Part shown: one piece after another, positions 7,723 to 15,805 of the stretch
How the letters are laid out: every line of letters begins with the position of its first letter
Numbering within the stretch: the first letter of the stretch is position 1
NCBI GenBank assembly: GCA_051881815.1
Contig: JBJEQP010000038.1
Span: forward strand, 4,425 to 68,424
DNA: 64,000 nucleotides
Reading direction: 5' to 3'
From: UMGS363 sp051881815
GTDB taxonomy: Bacteria > Bacillota > Clostridia > Oscillospirales > Ruminococcaceae
Program-made: the position numbers and the translations under genes
Notes under the pieces: generated by a model
Databases searched by the model: none
What the model was told of the DNA's origin: nothing
What the model saw: only the letters and a program-made list of their open reading frames with translations

Positions 7723-10119
7723 ATGCAGCCGGTAATCAATAAGGCGGATCTTGAAGAAAGAATCCGCAGCGTTCTCCAGACAGAATATAACGTTACCCCG
7801 ATCGACGCATCGGACAATCAGATCTATAAGGCACTCTCAACAGTCGTTGTTGAGCTTCTCCGCGAAAAGCGCAGAAAGTTCCGCAATCAGGTTCATTCCG
7901 AGGGAAGAAAGGAAGTTTATTACCTTTCAATGGAATTCCTTATGGGACGTTCGCTCAAGACAAGCCTTTTTAACCTCAGGATCAATGATATCGCTGAAGA
8001 GATCATGAAGGCATGGGATGTCAATATCGACAGAATTTACGAATATGAGCCTGACGCAGGTCTTGGAAACGGCGGCCTCGGACGTCTTGCAGCTTGCTAC
8101 CTTGACGGCCTTGCAACTGACGGTTATCCTGCAATGGGTTATTCTATCTGCTATGAGTACGGTATCTTCAAGCAGAAGATCGAAGACGGCTGGCAGACAG
8201 AGCTTCCCGATAACTGGCTCCCGGGCGGTGAAACATGGCTCGTTCCTAAAAAGGACAAGACCATCGAGGTTCACTTTGACGGTGAGGTTACCGAGCATTG
8301 GGATGATAAGTACCATCACATCTCCTATAACAACTACAGCACAGTTTATGCTGTTCCTTACGATATGTATGTTCCCGGCTACGACAGCGAGGGCGTTTCC
8401 GTTCTCCGTCTGTGGCAGGCAAAGGCTCCTTCCTTTGATATGCAGATGTTCAACCAGGGCGACTATGCAAAGTCACTCTCCCAGAACACCGTTGCACAGG
8501 CTATCTCAAAGGTTCTTTACCCGAACGATAACCACCTCGAAGGCAAGTCCCTCCGTCTTCGTCAGCAGTACTTCATGTGTGCAGCTTCGATCGGCGATAT
8601 CGTAAACCGCCACATGAGCATCTACGGCACACTTGACAACCTCCACGAAAAGGTTGCTATCCATATCAACGATACCCACCCGACTCTTGCTATCCCCGAG
8701 CTTATGAGAATACTTCTCGATGACTGCGGATACAACTGGAACAAGGCTTGGCATATCGTTACAAACACATTCGCTTACACAAACCACACAGTTCTTGCAG
8801 AAGCACTCGAAAAGTGGGATATGAACCTCGTTAAGCAGGTTATTCCGCGTATCTTCTCGATCATCGTTGAGATCAACAACCGTTACTGCGCAGAACTCAT
8901 GGAAAGGATCGGCGACAGCGCAAAGGTCACAAGAATGTCTATCATTCAGAACAACCAGATCCACATGGCTCTCCTCTGCGTATGCGCTTCTCACAGCGTA
9001 AACGGCGTTTCAAAGCTCCACTCCGATATCATCAAGCAGGACGTTTTCAGCAACGAGTATGCCGATACACCGTACAAGTTCAAGAATGTTACAAACGGTA
9101 TCGCTTACAGAAGATGGCTTCTCCAGGCTAACCCGGGACTTACAGAGCTTCTTTCCGATACTATCGGCGACGGCTTCAAGAAGAACGCTTCCGAGCTTGC
9201 AGACTTCAAAAAGTTTGAGGATGACAAGAAGGTTCTCGAAAAGCTTGGCAAGATCAAGCTCGACAACAAGAAGCGCTTTGCAAAGTATGTTAAGTCCAAC
9301 TTCGGCGTTGTTCTCAACACGGACAGCATCTTCGACGTTCAGGTAAAGCGTCTGCACGAATACAAGCGTCAGCACCTCAACGCTCTCAATATCATTGCAG
9401 AGTATCAGTATCTCCTTGATAATCCTAACGCAGATTTCGTTCCTAAGACATATATCTTCGCTGCAAAGGCTGCTCCCGGCTACTATCTTGCAAAGCAGAT
9501 AATCAAGATGATCTGGGCACTCGGAGAAGAGATCAAGAAGAATCCTGTTGTAAACAAGAAGCTCCAGGTATTCTTCCTTGAAAACTACTGCGTAAGCCTT
9601 TCCGAGCTCCTTATGCCTGCTGCAGAAGTATCCGAGCAGATCTCCCTCGCAGGTAAGGAAGCGTCCGGTACGGGCAACATGAAGCTCATGCTCAACGGTG
9701 CGCTCACACTCGGTACTCTTGACGGCGCTAATGTCGAGATCAAGGATCAGGTCGGCATCGACAACATCTTCATCTTCGGTATGAACGCTGACGAGGTTCT
9801 TGCAAAGCAGGCACAGGGCTATCATCCCGAGAGCTACTGCCAGAACAACGAAGTTATCGCAAGAGCTATCAACAAGATGTACACAGGCATCAATGGCTGC
9901 CAGTTTGAAGAGGTCGCAAACTCTCTCAAGTTTAAGGATCCTTACATGGTTCTTGCTGACTTTGACGCTTACCAGTCCGCACAGCAGTACGTTTCCGAAT
10001 GCTACAAGGACAAGGAAAAGTGGAACAAGATGTCCCTCCACAACATCGCAGGTGCAGGCATCTTCTCTGCCGACAGAGCAGTTGAGGATTACGCTCGTGA
10101 TATCTGGAAGCTTAAGTAA
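7723..10119 (+). CDS. glgP: Glycogen/starch/maltodextrin phosphorylase
   Basis: A 798-residue GT35 enzyme that releases glucose-1-phosphate from alpha-1,4-glucans using phosphate and a PLP cofactor. Recognisable parts are 'YYLSMEFLMGRSL' and 'GLGNGGLGRLAACYLD' in the N-terminal half. The PLP-binding segment 'EASGTGNMKLMLNGALTLG' has the Schiff-base lysine at about K654. Its length is usual. The start at 7723 lies 10 bases after AAAGGA; an ATG at 7699 in the same frame lacks a ribosome site. The codon choice (Cys, Lys and Leu codons ending in C or G) looks like that of a highly expressed gene. It is monocistronic, ending in a stop-proximal repeat and a terminator. Confidence 0.98.
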   Translation: MQPVINKADLEERIRSVLQTEYNVTPIDASDNQIYKALSTVVVELLREKRRKFRNQVHSEGRKEVYYLSMEFLMGRSLKTSLFNLRINDIAEEIMKAWDVNIDRIYEYEPDAGLGNGGLGRLAACYLDGLATDGYPAMGYSICYEYGIFKQKIEDGWQTELPDNWLPGGETWLVPKKDKTIEVHFDGEVTEHWDDKYHHISYNNYSTVYAVPYDMYVPGYDSEGVSVLRLWQAKAPSFDMQMFNQGDYAKSLSQNTVAQAISKVLYPNDNHLEGKSLRLRQQYFMCAASIGDIVNRHMSIYGTLDNLHEKVAIHINDTHPTLAIPELMRILLDDCGYNWNKAWHIVTNTFAYTNHTVLAEALEKWDMNLVKQVIPRIFSIIVEINNRYCAELMERIGDSAKVTRMSIIQNNQIHMALLCVCASHSVNGVSKLHSDIIKQDVFSNEYADTPYKFKNVTNGIAYRRWLLQANPGLTELLSDTIGDGFKKNASELADFKKFEDDKKVLEKLGKIKLDNKKRFAKYVKSNFGVVLNTDSIFDVQVKRLHEYKRQHLNALNIIAEYQYLLDNPNADFVPKTYIFAAKAAPGYYLAKQIIKMIWALGEEIKKNPVVNKKLQVFFLENYCVSLSELLMPAAEVSEQISLAGKEASGTGNMKLMLNGALTLGTLDGANVEIKDQVGIDNIFIFGMNADEVLAKQAQGYHPESYCQNNEVIARAINKMYTGINGCQFEEVANSLKFKDPYMVLADFDAYQSAQQYVSECYKDKEKWNKMSLHNIAGAGIFSADRAVEDYARDIWKLK

Positions 10120-10130
10120 TGCTTGATTCG

Positions 10131-10150
10131 TAATGCGTAATGCGTAATTA
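10131..10150 (+). repeat. Stop-proximal repeat TAATGCGTAATGCGTAATTA, copy 1
   Basis: The exact 20-mer lies 11 bases after the glgP stop codon, in the gene's direction. Other copies follow pheT and typA, and a short form overlaps the end of the acetyltransferase gene. It consists of two TGCGTAA units. Confidence 0.85.
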
Positions 10151-10190
10151 AAGGCACAACTCACAATAGCGTGGGTTGTGCCTTTGTTGT
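10151..10190 (+). terminator. Terminator of glgP
   Basis: AAAGGCACAACTCAC pairs with GTGGGTTGTGCCTTT around a six-base loop. It is followed by TGTTGTTTT. Confidence 0.88.
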
Positions 10191-10305
10191 TTTATCGGAT
10201 TGTAAACCTACGGCTGACATTTTTTGCTTTAACTGCGTTTGCAGGGTGATGGACTTTCTTTTCGTAGTATGATATAATATAGAAAAATCCGAAGGGAGCG
10301 GTAGT

Positions 10306-11043
10306 ATGAGTTTAGGGAAAAACATTCAATTTCTTAGAAAGCAGAAGAAAATCACGCAGGAGCAGTTAGCCGGAATAATGTCCGTTTCACGTCAGACAAT
10401 ATCAAGGTGGGAGGCAGATGAGATCGTTCCCGAGCTGAACAAGCTGGTCATTTTGAGCGATGTTTTTGCCTGCAAGCTGGACGCTTTAGTTAAAGAGGAT
10501 ATGGGGGATTTTGACAAGATTTATTCGGAGATAGTGATAAAGCGTGTCGGAGCGTTTAAAATGGCGAGATATGTCATGGTAACGCCGAAGCCGGAGGATG
10601 ACGTGAATGAATATATGGACAACTGGGCGCAGCGTTCGGGGCTGCTGACGGCAAAGCCGGACGCAATAAAAATAGGCTGGGATTTTCCGTATGTTTCGTC
10701 CGAATTGCAGAACAGGTTCGGTCTGCGTGGGTATGTTGCGGCTTATGTTCTGCCGGATGGGTTTGAAACGGACTGCCCGGGAGTGGAATATGCCGATCAG
10801 GAGGAAGCCGATTATGCGGTGATCACGATATACGACCCATTTGCGTCTGCTTTTGAACGCATACCGAATGCTTACAAAAAAGTATTGGAGTATCTTCAGG
10901 CAAACGGATTTCGCGAAAAGCCGAAAGAGGGGATATTGTCCTGTTTTGAGCGTGTTTATGAAAAAGACGGAGTCACCTGCATGGATGTATATCTCAATGT
11001 GGACAGCGTTTCCAAAACGGACAGCTTCACAAGTTTTTCGTAA
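10306..11043 (+). CDS. XRE-family regulator with GyrI-like effector-binding domain
   Basis: A 245-residue protein. Residues 3-62 are an HTH ('FLRKQKKITQEQLAGIMSV' then 'TISRWEADEIVPEL'). Residues about 85-240 look like a GyrI/SOUL-type small-molecule-binding fold (for instance 'DYAVITIYDPFASAFERI' and 'DVYLNVDSV' near the end), as in many regulators that bind a hydrophobic or cationic ligand. A TATAAT lies at 10273-10278 and a GAAGGGAG ribosome site precedes the ATG. It stands alone, and its targets are not visible. Confidence 0.82.
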   Translation: MSLGKNIQFLRKQKKITQEQLAGIMSVSRQTISRWEADEIVPELNKLVILSDVFACKLDALVKEDMGDFDKIYSEIVIKRVGAFKMARYVMVTPKPEDDVNEYMDNWAQRSGLLTAKPDAIKIGWDFPYVSSELQNRFGLRGYVAAYVLPDGFETDCPGVEYADQEEADYAVITIYDPFASAFERIPNAYKKVLEYLQANGFREKPKEGILSCFERVYEKDGVTCMDVYLNVDSVSKTDSFTSFS

Positions 11044-11060
11044 CGTAATACTAAGGAAAC

Positions 11061-11173
11061 GCTGATTAATACGTTTCTGCCGTTTTTCAAAATGTCTATG
11101 TCAGAATGACATTAAAGGCAGGAAACTCGTACATTTCTCAAAACGGCGAAACGAACGCTGCGCTTTAATCAGC
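11061..11173. repeat. Palindromic element, type GCTGATTAA
   Basis: This 113 bp element starts with GCTGATTAA and ends with TTAATCAGC. Inner arms pair as CGTTTCTGCCGTTTT with AAAACGGCGAAACG, and AAAATGT with ACATTT. A T-run follows on the plus strand, so it may also end transcription of the gene before it. Its sequence differs from the four-copy family, but its design is the same. Confidence 0.7.
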
Positions 11174-11179
11174 TTTTTT

Positions 11180-11355
11180 CTAATTCTTAATCAACCTATA
11201 GACAAATCCTCGGCTATAATGCGCCCACTCTGCGTCAAACTCTTATGCAATGACGGCAGCCAAGCCTGTCTGTGGTCGCTCTCCAAGTTAAACAAGTTTA
11301 CCTAATTGGAATTATTCTATCAGTCGGCTTTGTCTATAGAATGCTTAAAGATTAG
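11180..11355. repeat. Palindromic MITE-like element, copy 2
   Basis: 176 bp. The ends are CTAATCTT-like on the right strand and CTAATTCTTAA on the left, so the outer stem is imperfect here. The inner parts GACAAATCCTCGGCTATAAT, GCGCCCACTCTGCGTCAAAC and GTCGGCTTTGTCTATAGAA match other copies. It lies 6 bases after the preceding palindrome. Confidence 0.75.
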
Positions 11356-11421
11356 TAAAAAATAGATAAACGGATTTTTCAACATGGAAATACATACTTC
11401 TTCAAACAGTTCTCTGTACTG

Positions 11422-11877
11422 TTAAGAAATTTCGATGTACTCATCATCGCCGCATTCGGCAGCTTTTTTCCAATCTATTGTCATATTAACTTGGATATCT
11501 TCACTTTCATTTCCCGTTCCGCTGAAAGCAATAACGGTTTTGCTGCGGTCGTTTTGCGATAAATCTGCGCTGACGTTATATGACGAATATCTTTCTTCAA
11601 GATAATTATATATCTTTGACTCAATATCTTGATTAACGTCAAGTGCCATTTGTGCTATACTGCTGCAGTCATCGGTGCGTTCATAATTCCTTGCAACATA
11701 AGCGTCACAGGGAGAAAACGACATACCGCTGAAGCTGTAAAAATCAATATGCTTATCTCCGTCCGCTCCCTTGGGATTAAGAAATCCCTCGAGCATGACC
11801 GGTTTTGCCGTAAAAAAGAGAATGGCAAGCGCCGAAAGCAGGACGGTCAAAGCTGCCAAGACTGCTACAGTGATCAT
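11422..11877 (-). CDS. Small membrane-anchored or secreted protein, unknown function
   Basis: A 151-residue protein with one N-terminal hydrophobic helix (about 3-25) and a soluble, acidic rest with two Cys (C57 and C71 region) that could form a disulfide. I recognise no family. Codons upstream of the ATG add only a short polar stretch before a stop, and no good ribosome site is close: the AGAGGGGG is about 27 bases away. The start is therefore uncertain. It lies isolated between two palindromic repeat elements. Confidence 0.5.
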   Translation of the reverse strand: MITVAVLAALTVLLSALAILFFTAKPVMLEGFLNPKGADGDKHIDFYSFSGMSFSPCDAYVARNYERTDDCSSIAQMALDVNQDIESKIYNYLEERYSSYNVSADLSQNDRSKTVIAFSGTGNESEDIQVNMTIDWKKAAECGDDEYIEIS

Positions 11878-12150
11878 ATTTTTTGTTTTCGTATTAAAGC
11901 CCCCTCTTTTTTAGGAAAAACGCATTGTTTAGCAATTCTTCAAACACGGTTATTATGTTTGAACCCATTATACACCCAATATTTGGACTATGCAAGCAAA
12001 TACTTACAAAATCGTGGTTATTTACAGTTTTATAGGATTTTTTTATTGACCTTGACGATTTTTGCCGCAGCAGATGTTGTTTTTATCATTCAATTGGAAT
12101 AGGAGCAGAATACACTCTCTATTTTTTTCGCTGCTCATGTTACGTTTAAT
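11878..12150. other. Intergenic stretch without recognised gene
   Basis: AT-rich DNA between the small secreted protein and the palindromic copy 3. I see no convincing coding region, tRNA or terminator. It probably holds the promoter of the minus-strand gene at 11422-11877. Confidence 0.5.
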
Positions 12151-12272
12151 ACTAATAACCATTTAACCTATGGATAAAAGGCGGTGGCTATAATACGCCC
12201 ACTCTGCGTCAAACTTCCTTGATTGGTCGTATTCTATCCACCGTCTTTATTCATAGAACAAATGGTTATTAG
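12151..12272. repeat. Palindromic MITE-like element, copy 3
   Basis: At 122 bp this is the shortest copy. The ends are ACTAATAACCATTTAAC and AAATGGTTATTAG. It shares GCCCACTCTGCGTCAAACT with copy 2 but lacks the central foldback present in copies 1 and 4. The outer arm differs from copy 1 (AACC for CCCC), and the opposite arm has changed to match. Confidence 0.8.
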
Positions 12273-12336
12273 AATAAAAACACATTACTCAATATTATAA
12301 CCGTACAGCATTTTTGTAAAATGTAGAAGCATGGTA

Positions 12337-12594
12337 TTAATCGTAATGATAACGGCAGGAAATTATATACATATTTCCGTTTTCTATTTTATAAACAAGG
12401 CGGTTAACTTCATCTATACGTCTGCTCCAGAAACCGCTGTAATTGTATTTTAGTGGTTCGGGTTTACCTATTCCGTCAAAGGGATCACGGTCAATGTCTT
12501 TGACAAGTGCGTTGATACGCTTGATAGTTTTCTTATCTTGATTATACCAATACATATAATCTTCCCAAGCTTCATCCGTCCAGACCTTATTCAT
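12337..12594 (-). CDS. yoeB: YoeB-family mRNA interferase toxin
   Basis: An 85-residue RelE-superfamily toxin that cleaves mRNA on the ribosome. Hallmarks are 'IGKPEPLKYNYSGFWSRRID' and the C-terminal 'SCRYHYD', which hold the catalytic Glu, Arg and His-Tyr residues of YoeB. The full family length is present, so it should be active. Its start overlaps the antitoxin gene by 8 bases, which indicates translational coupling. Confidence 0.95.
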   Translation of the reverse strand: MNKVWTDEAWEDYMYWYNQDKKTIKRINALVKDIDRDPFDGIGKPEPLKYNYSGFWSRRIDEVNRLVYKIENGNMYIISCRYHYD

Positions 12595-12871
12595 CGTCGT
12601 TTTCCTCGATCAGCTCGTGAGCTTTTACCTTGCCCGAATTAAGCTGCGCAATAGAACGGTCAAGGTGTGCTGTATTTGATCTGCTGTAAAAAAAGTCATC
12701 GGGTGAGTTGTGAAGCGACACCGAAAAAGGAAGCCCCTCACACATAAGCGACTGTTTGATGAACATATTAAAAGCAGTTGTCATATTCAGACCGAGGGAA
12801 TTGAAAAGCTGCTCTGCTTTGCGTTTATCCTCTGCGTCAAGGCGCACTGTTACACTTGTTGTTTCTGACAT
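12587..12871 (-). CDS. RelB/DinJ-family antitoxin
   Basis: A 94-residue antitoxin. Residues 4-45 form a ribbon-helix-helix DNA-binding part ('VTVRLDAEDKRKAEQLFNSL' then 'NMTTAFNMFIKQ'). The acidic C-terminus (HELIEENDDE) would wrap the toxin. YoeB is classically paired with a YefM/Phd antitoxin, so this is a DinJ-YoeB hybrid pair, an arrangement I believe is common in gut Firmicutes. The dimer should repress its own promoter. A purine-rich GGAGATG ribosome site is present. Confidence 0.9.
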   Translation of the reverse strand: MSETTSVTVRLDAEDKRKAEQLFNSLGLNMTTAFNMFIKQSLMCEGLPFSVSLHNSPDDFFYSRSNTAHLDRSIAQLNSGKVKAHELIEENDDE

Positions 12872-12955
12872 AAGATCATCTCCTGTTTGTATTTGCTTAC
12901 ATTGTACATCAAAATAATTACACTGTCAATATATTTTGCATAAAATATCGCAAAA

Positions 12956-12990
12956 ATCCCTCTCCAAATCACTTTCGGGGAGGGATAGTT
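12956..12990. terminator. Bidirectional terminator after rnfB
   Basis: ATCCCTCTCC pairs with GGGGAGGGAT. A T-run follows on the plus strand, and TTTTTG follows on the minus strand downstream of rnfB. Confidence 0.85.
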
Positions 12991-13001
12991 TTTTTAGCAA
13001 A

Positions 13002-13877
13002 TTACTTTGTTTCTTCTGCCTTTGCTTCGGGTTTTGTTTCCGACTTTGGAGCAGGCTTCGGAGCGGCAGGCTTTACCGTTACAACGCCGTCACAGCGGTG
13101 GATAGCGTGTGTGGGACAGCCTTCTGCGCACTTTCCGCAGTTTGTACACTTGCTGTAATCAATGTGTGCATTGTTGTTTTCAACGGTGATAGCACCGAAT
13201 TCGCAGACCTTTTCACACTTCTTGCAGCCGATACAGCCGTTCTTGCAGGCTGCACGGGTGTTTTTGCCTATATCCTGCGATGAGCAAAGAACGTCAACGT
13301 GATTTGTAATATCGTGGACTACAATAAGTTGGTTCGGACAAGCCTTTGCGCAGAGTCCGCAGCCGCTGCACTTTGAGCGGTCGATCCTTGCAACGCCGTC
13401 TGCAATGGAAATAGCGTCATGCTCGCATACACTAATGCAGTCGCCGTAGCCGAGGCAGCCGTAAGCGCAGGCGATCTGTCCGTTGTAGAAACGCTTTGCA
13501 GCCTTACAGGACTGTACGCCGTCAAACTCGAACTTGTCGGCGGAACGGGCATTGCAGTCGCCGCTGCAGCGAACAACTGCGATCTTCGGGATAGCTTCCA
13601 TTGCGGCAACGCCCATAACAGCGGCGATCTTTTCGGATGCTTCCTTGCCGCCCGGGGCACAGAGGTTTGTTGCGACTCCGTTTTTTACGATAGCTTCCGC
13701 ATAAGCGGCACAGCCCGAATATCCGCATGCGCCGCAGTTTACCTGCGGAAGAGCTTCATTTACCTTGTCGATCCTTTCGTCTGTCTTGACTTCAAAAACC
13801 TTTGAGCACACTGTAAGAAGCACGCCTGCAAGAAGTCCGATAGCCGCAAAAACAAGGGCAGGAATAATAAATGTCAT
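13002..13877 (-). CDS. rnfB: Rnf complex subunit RnfB, Fe-S protein
   Basis: A 291-residue subunit that receives electrons from ferredoxin. Residues 5-27 are a membrane anchor. A 4Fe-4S motif 'NCGACGYSGC' follows at about 47. Next are Cys motifs in the linker (CSGDC, CAYGC) and three ferredoxin-type clusters: CSGCGLCAKACP, CIGCKKCEKVC and CTNCGKCAEGCP. The tail is rich in Pro, Lys and Glu. It is the last gene of rnfCDGEAB, the usual clostridial order. A GGAGG site precedes the start. Confidence 0.97.
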   Translation of the reverse strand: MTFIIPALVFAAIGLLAGVLLTVCSKVFEVKTDERIDKVNEALPQVNCGACGYSGCAAYAEAIVKNGVATNLCAPGGKEASEKIAAVMGVAAMEAIPKIAVVRCSGDCNARSADKFEFDGVQSCKAAKRFYNGQIACAYGCLGYGDCISVCEHDAISIADGVARIDRSKCSGCGLCAKACPNQLIVVHDITNHVDVLCSSQDIGKNTRAACKNGCIGCKKCEKVCEFGAITVENNNAHIDYSKCTNCGKCAEGCPTHAIHRCDGVVTVKPAAPKPAPKSETKPEAKAEETK

Positions 13878-13894
13878 ATTTCCGTTCCTCCTTT

Positions 13895-14473
13895 TTAGCT
13901 GAACATTCCCGAGAAGCCCATGAAGCTTACGGAAACGATCGAAGCAGCGATAAGTGTTGCGGGAACACCCTTGAACATTGCAGGTGTATCGGCAGCATTG
14001 ACTCTCTGACGAACACCGCTGAAAATGATGAGTGCAAGGGAGAATCCAAGTCCTGCACCGACAGCGTTTACAAGCGACTGACCGAGGTTGTAGCTGTTGT
14101 CGATATTGAGGATAGTTACGCCGAGAACTGCACAGTTGGTCGTAATGAGCGGAAGGAACACGCCGAGAGTCTTATAAAGCGGCGGAACGGCTTTTTTCAG
14201 GAACATTTCAACTATCTGAACGAAAAGTGCGATGATAAGGATGAATGCAACCGTTTTAAGGTATGTCAATCCGAGCGGAACAAGGATAAACATATAGATA
14301 GGGTATGTAACGAGAGTTGCACACGCCATAACGAAGGTCACGGCAGCACCCATTCCGACTGCGCTGTCAAATTTCTTTGAAACGCCGAGGAATGGACAGA
14401 TACCCATGAACTTTGAAAGAACGAAGTTGTCAACGAGCATTGCGCTCAATAAAATTACAAGCATAGATCTCAT
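13895..14473 (-). CDS. rnfA: Rnf complex subunit RnfA
   Basis: A 192-residue membrane subunit with six predicted helices. Typical parts are 'MLVDNFVLSKFMGICPFLGVS' (in two halves) and 'NCAVLGV', which carry the Cys residues that hold the intramembrane Fe-S centre with RnfE. It pairs with RnfE, to which it is homologous. The start overlaps the rnfE stop by one base (TAATG), with AAGGAGG upstream. Confidence 0.97.
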   Translation of the reverse strand: MRSMLVILLSAMLVDNFVLSKFMGICPFLGVSKKFDSAVGMGAAVTFVMACATLVTYPIYMFILVPLGLTYLKTVAFILIIALFVQIVEMFLKKAVPPLYKTLGVFLPLITTNCAVLGVTILNIDNSYNLGQSLVNAVGAGLGFSLALIIFSGVRQRVNAADTPAMFKGVPATLIAASIVSVSFMGFSGMFS

Positions 14474-15156
14474 TAGTCGTTACCTCCTTCATCCTTTTTA
14501 TTGTAGGACAGGCAGCTTGCGGCATTCGGGCAGCCTGCGCAGCCGAGCTCCTGCGGAGGATCCTTCTTTGCGAGCTTGTTTACAACTGCAATGATAACGC
14601 CGAGTGCGAAGAAGCCGCCTGCAGGCATGATGAATACTGTCATTGTAACGGGAAGATGGAGGTCGATGCCGAACCACTGACCCGAACCGAGTATCTCACG
14701 GATGCTTCCCATGAGGAAGAGAGCAAGGGTAAAGCCGATGCCGTTTCCAAGACCGTCAAGAATGGACTTCCACGGGTTGTTCTTGGAAGCGAAGGCCTCT
14801 GCACGGCCGAGGATGATACAGTTAACGGTGATAAGCGAAAGGAAAAGTCCGAGGCTGTCGTAAAGCGCAGGGATATAGCCCTTTAGAAGGAACTCGATAA
14901 GCGTTACGAAGCTTGCGATAACAACGATAAAGCAAGGAAGACGTACAGCCTTCGGGATGATATTTTTAAGCAGGGAGATAACGAGGTTGGAGCATACGAG
15001 AACGAAGGTAGTCGCAAGTCCCATACCGATGCCGTTAGAAGCCATTGTTGTAACGGCGAGAGTCGGACACATACCGAGCAGGGTAACGAATACGGGGTTT
15101 TCCTTGATTATGCCCTTTACAAGCTCGAAGGTGCTGCTTTTTTTATTCTCACTCAC
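14473..15156 (-). CDS. rnfE: Rnf complex subunit RnfE
   Basis: A 227-residue membrane subunit homologous to RnfA, with 'PVFVTLLGMCPTLAVTT' and 'NCIILGRAEAFASKN'. It forms part of the membrane channel and Fe-S path. After the last helix there is a short cytoplasmic tail with a CxxC-x5-C cluster (CAGCPNAASC, about residues 207-216) that could bind metal. The start overlaps the end of rnfG by 8 bases. Confidence 0.97.
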   Translation of the reverse strand: MSENKKSSTFELVKGIIKENPVFVTLLGMCPTLAVTTMASNGIGMGLATTFVLVCSNLVISLLKNIIPKAVRLPCFIVVIASFVTLIEFLLKGYIPALYDSLGLFLSLITVNCIILGRAEAFASKNNPWKSILDGLGNGIGFTLALFLMGSIREILGSGQWFGIDLHLPVTMTVFIMPAGGFFALGVIIAVVNKLAKKDPPQELGCAGCPNAASCLSYNKKDEGGND

Positions 15157-15805
15157 TTGCGGTCACTCCTTCCATTTCATTGTAGGCATTAAGAGCGATC
15201 GTAACAGCTCTGTATGTGCCCTTTGAAGATAATGTTGCGCCTGTGATAGCGTCAAGCTCAAATTCATCGCTTACGGGAGCGGCAGCTGCTTCTGCTTTGA
15301 GAGCTTCGATCTCTTCCGCACTGCCCCATACGAACTTCTTGGGGGAATTGTCTTCCTCAACAGCCTTCGGGAGCTTGTCAAAGGTAAGTCCCTTAAACTG
15401 GTCACGGAATTCGGGGAGATCCTTTATCTTTGTACCAAGACCGGGTGTTTCTCCGAGTGAAAGCACGGAAACGCCAATAACTGCGCCGCTTGCGTCCATA
15501 CCGACGAGAACGTGGATACCGCCGCTTGAGTAGCCGTCAGTTGTGATCTCGAAGGCTGCATTGCCGTTTGCGTCGGTGAGAACGCAGGTAACGCCTTCGG
15601 GAGCATAGATATTGTTGTTTTCGTCAAGCTTCATCTCAAAGCCTTCCGAAGTGCCGTAGATCTCTTCAAGTCCTGCTGTCATAGCTTCCGTAACAACGCC
15701 CGTGTTGTCAACGTAGGTTGCATTATAAGCGATAACAAGAAGCGCGCAGGTGATAAGGCAGATAAGAGTAAGCACGAGCGAAGGCTGTATCTTTTCTTTA
15801 AACAT
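15149..15805 (-). CDS. rnfG: Rnf complex subunit RnfG, covalent FMN protein
   Basis: A 218-residue subunit with one N-terminal helix (about 9-28) and an extracytoplasmic FMN-binding domain. The flavinylation motif is 'DAITGATLSS' (about residues 190-199), in which the Thr of GAT receives FMN from ApbE. An apbE gene lies 3.5 kb upstream in the same orientation. The gene overlaps rnfD by one base and rnfE by 8 bases, so translation is probably coupled. Confidence 0.97.
   Translation of the reverse strand: MFKEKIQPSLVLTLICLITCALLVIAYNATYVDNTGVVTEAMTAGLEEIYGTSEGFEMKLDENNNIYAPEGVTCVLTDANGNAAFEITTDGYSSGGIHVLVGMDASGAVIGVSVLSLGETPGLGTKIKDLPEFRDQFKGLTFDKLPKAVEEDNSPKKFVWGSAEEIEALKAEAAAAPVSDEFELDAITGATLSSKGTYRAVTIALNAYNEMEGVTASE

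Noticed and set aside
9010..10164. Long open frame antisense to glgP (384 codons)
   Set aside because: It mirrors the codon pattern of a highly expressed phosphorylase, has no recognisable domain and no ribosome site. It is a shadow frame.
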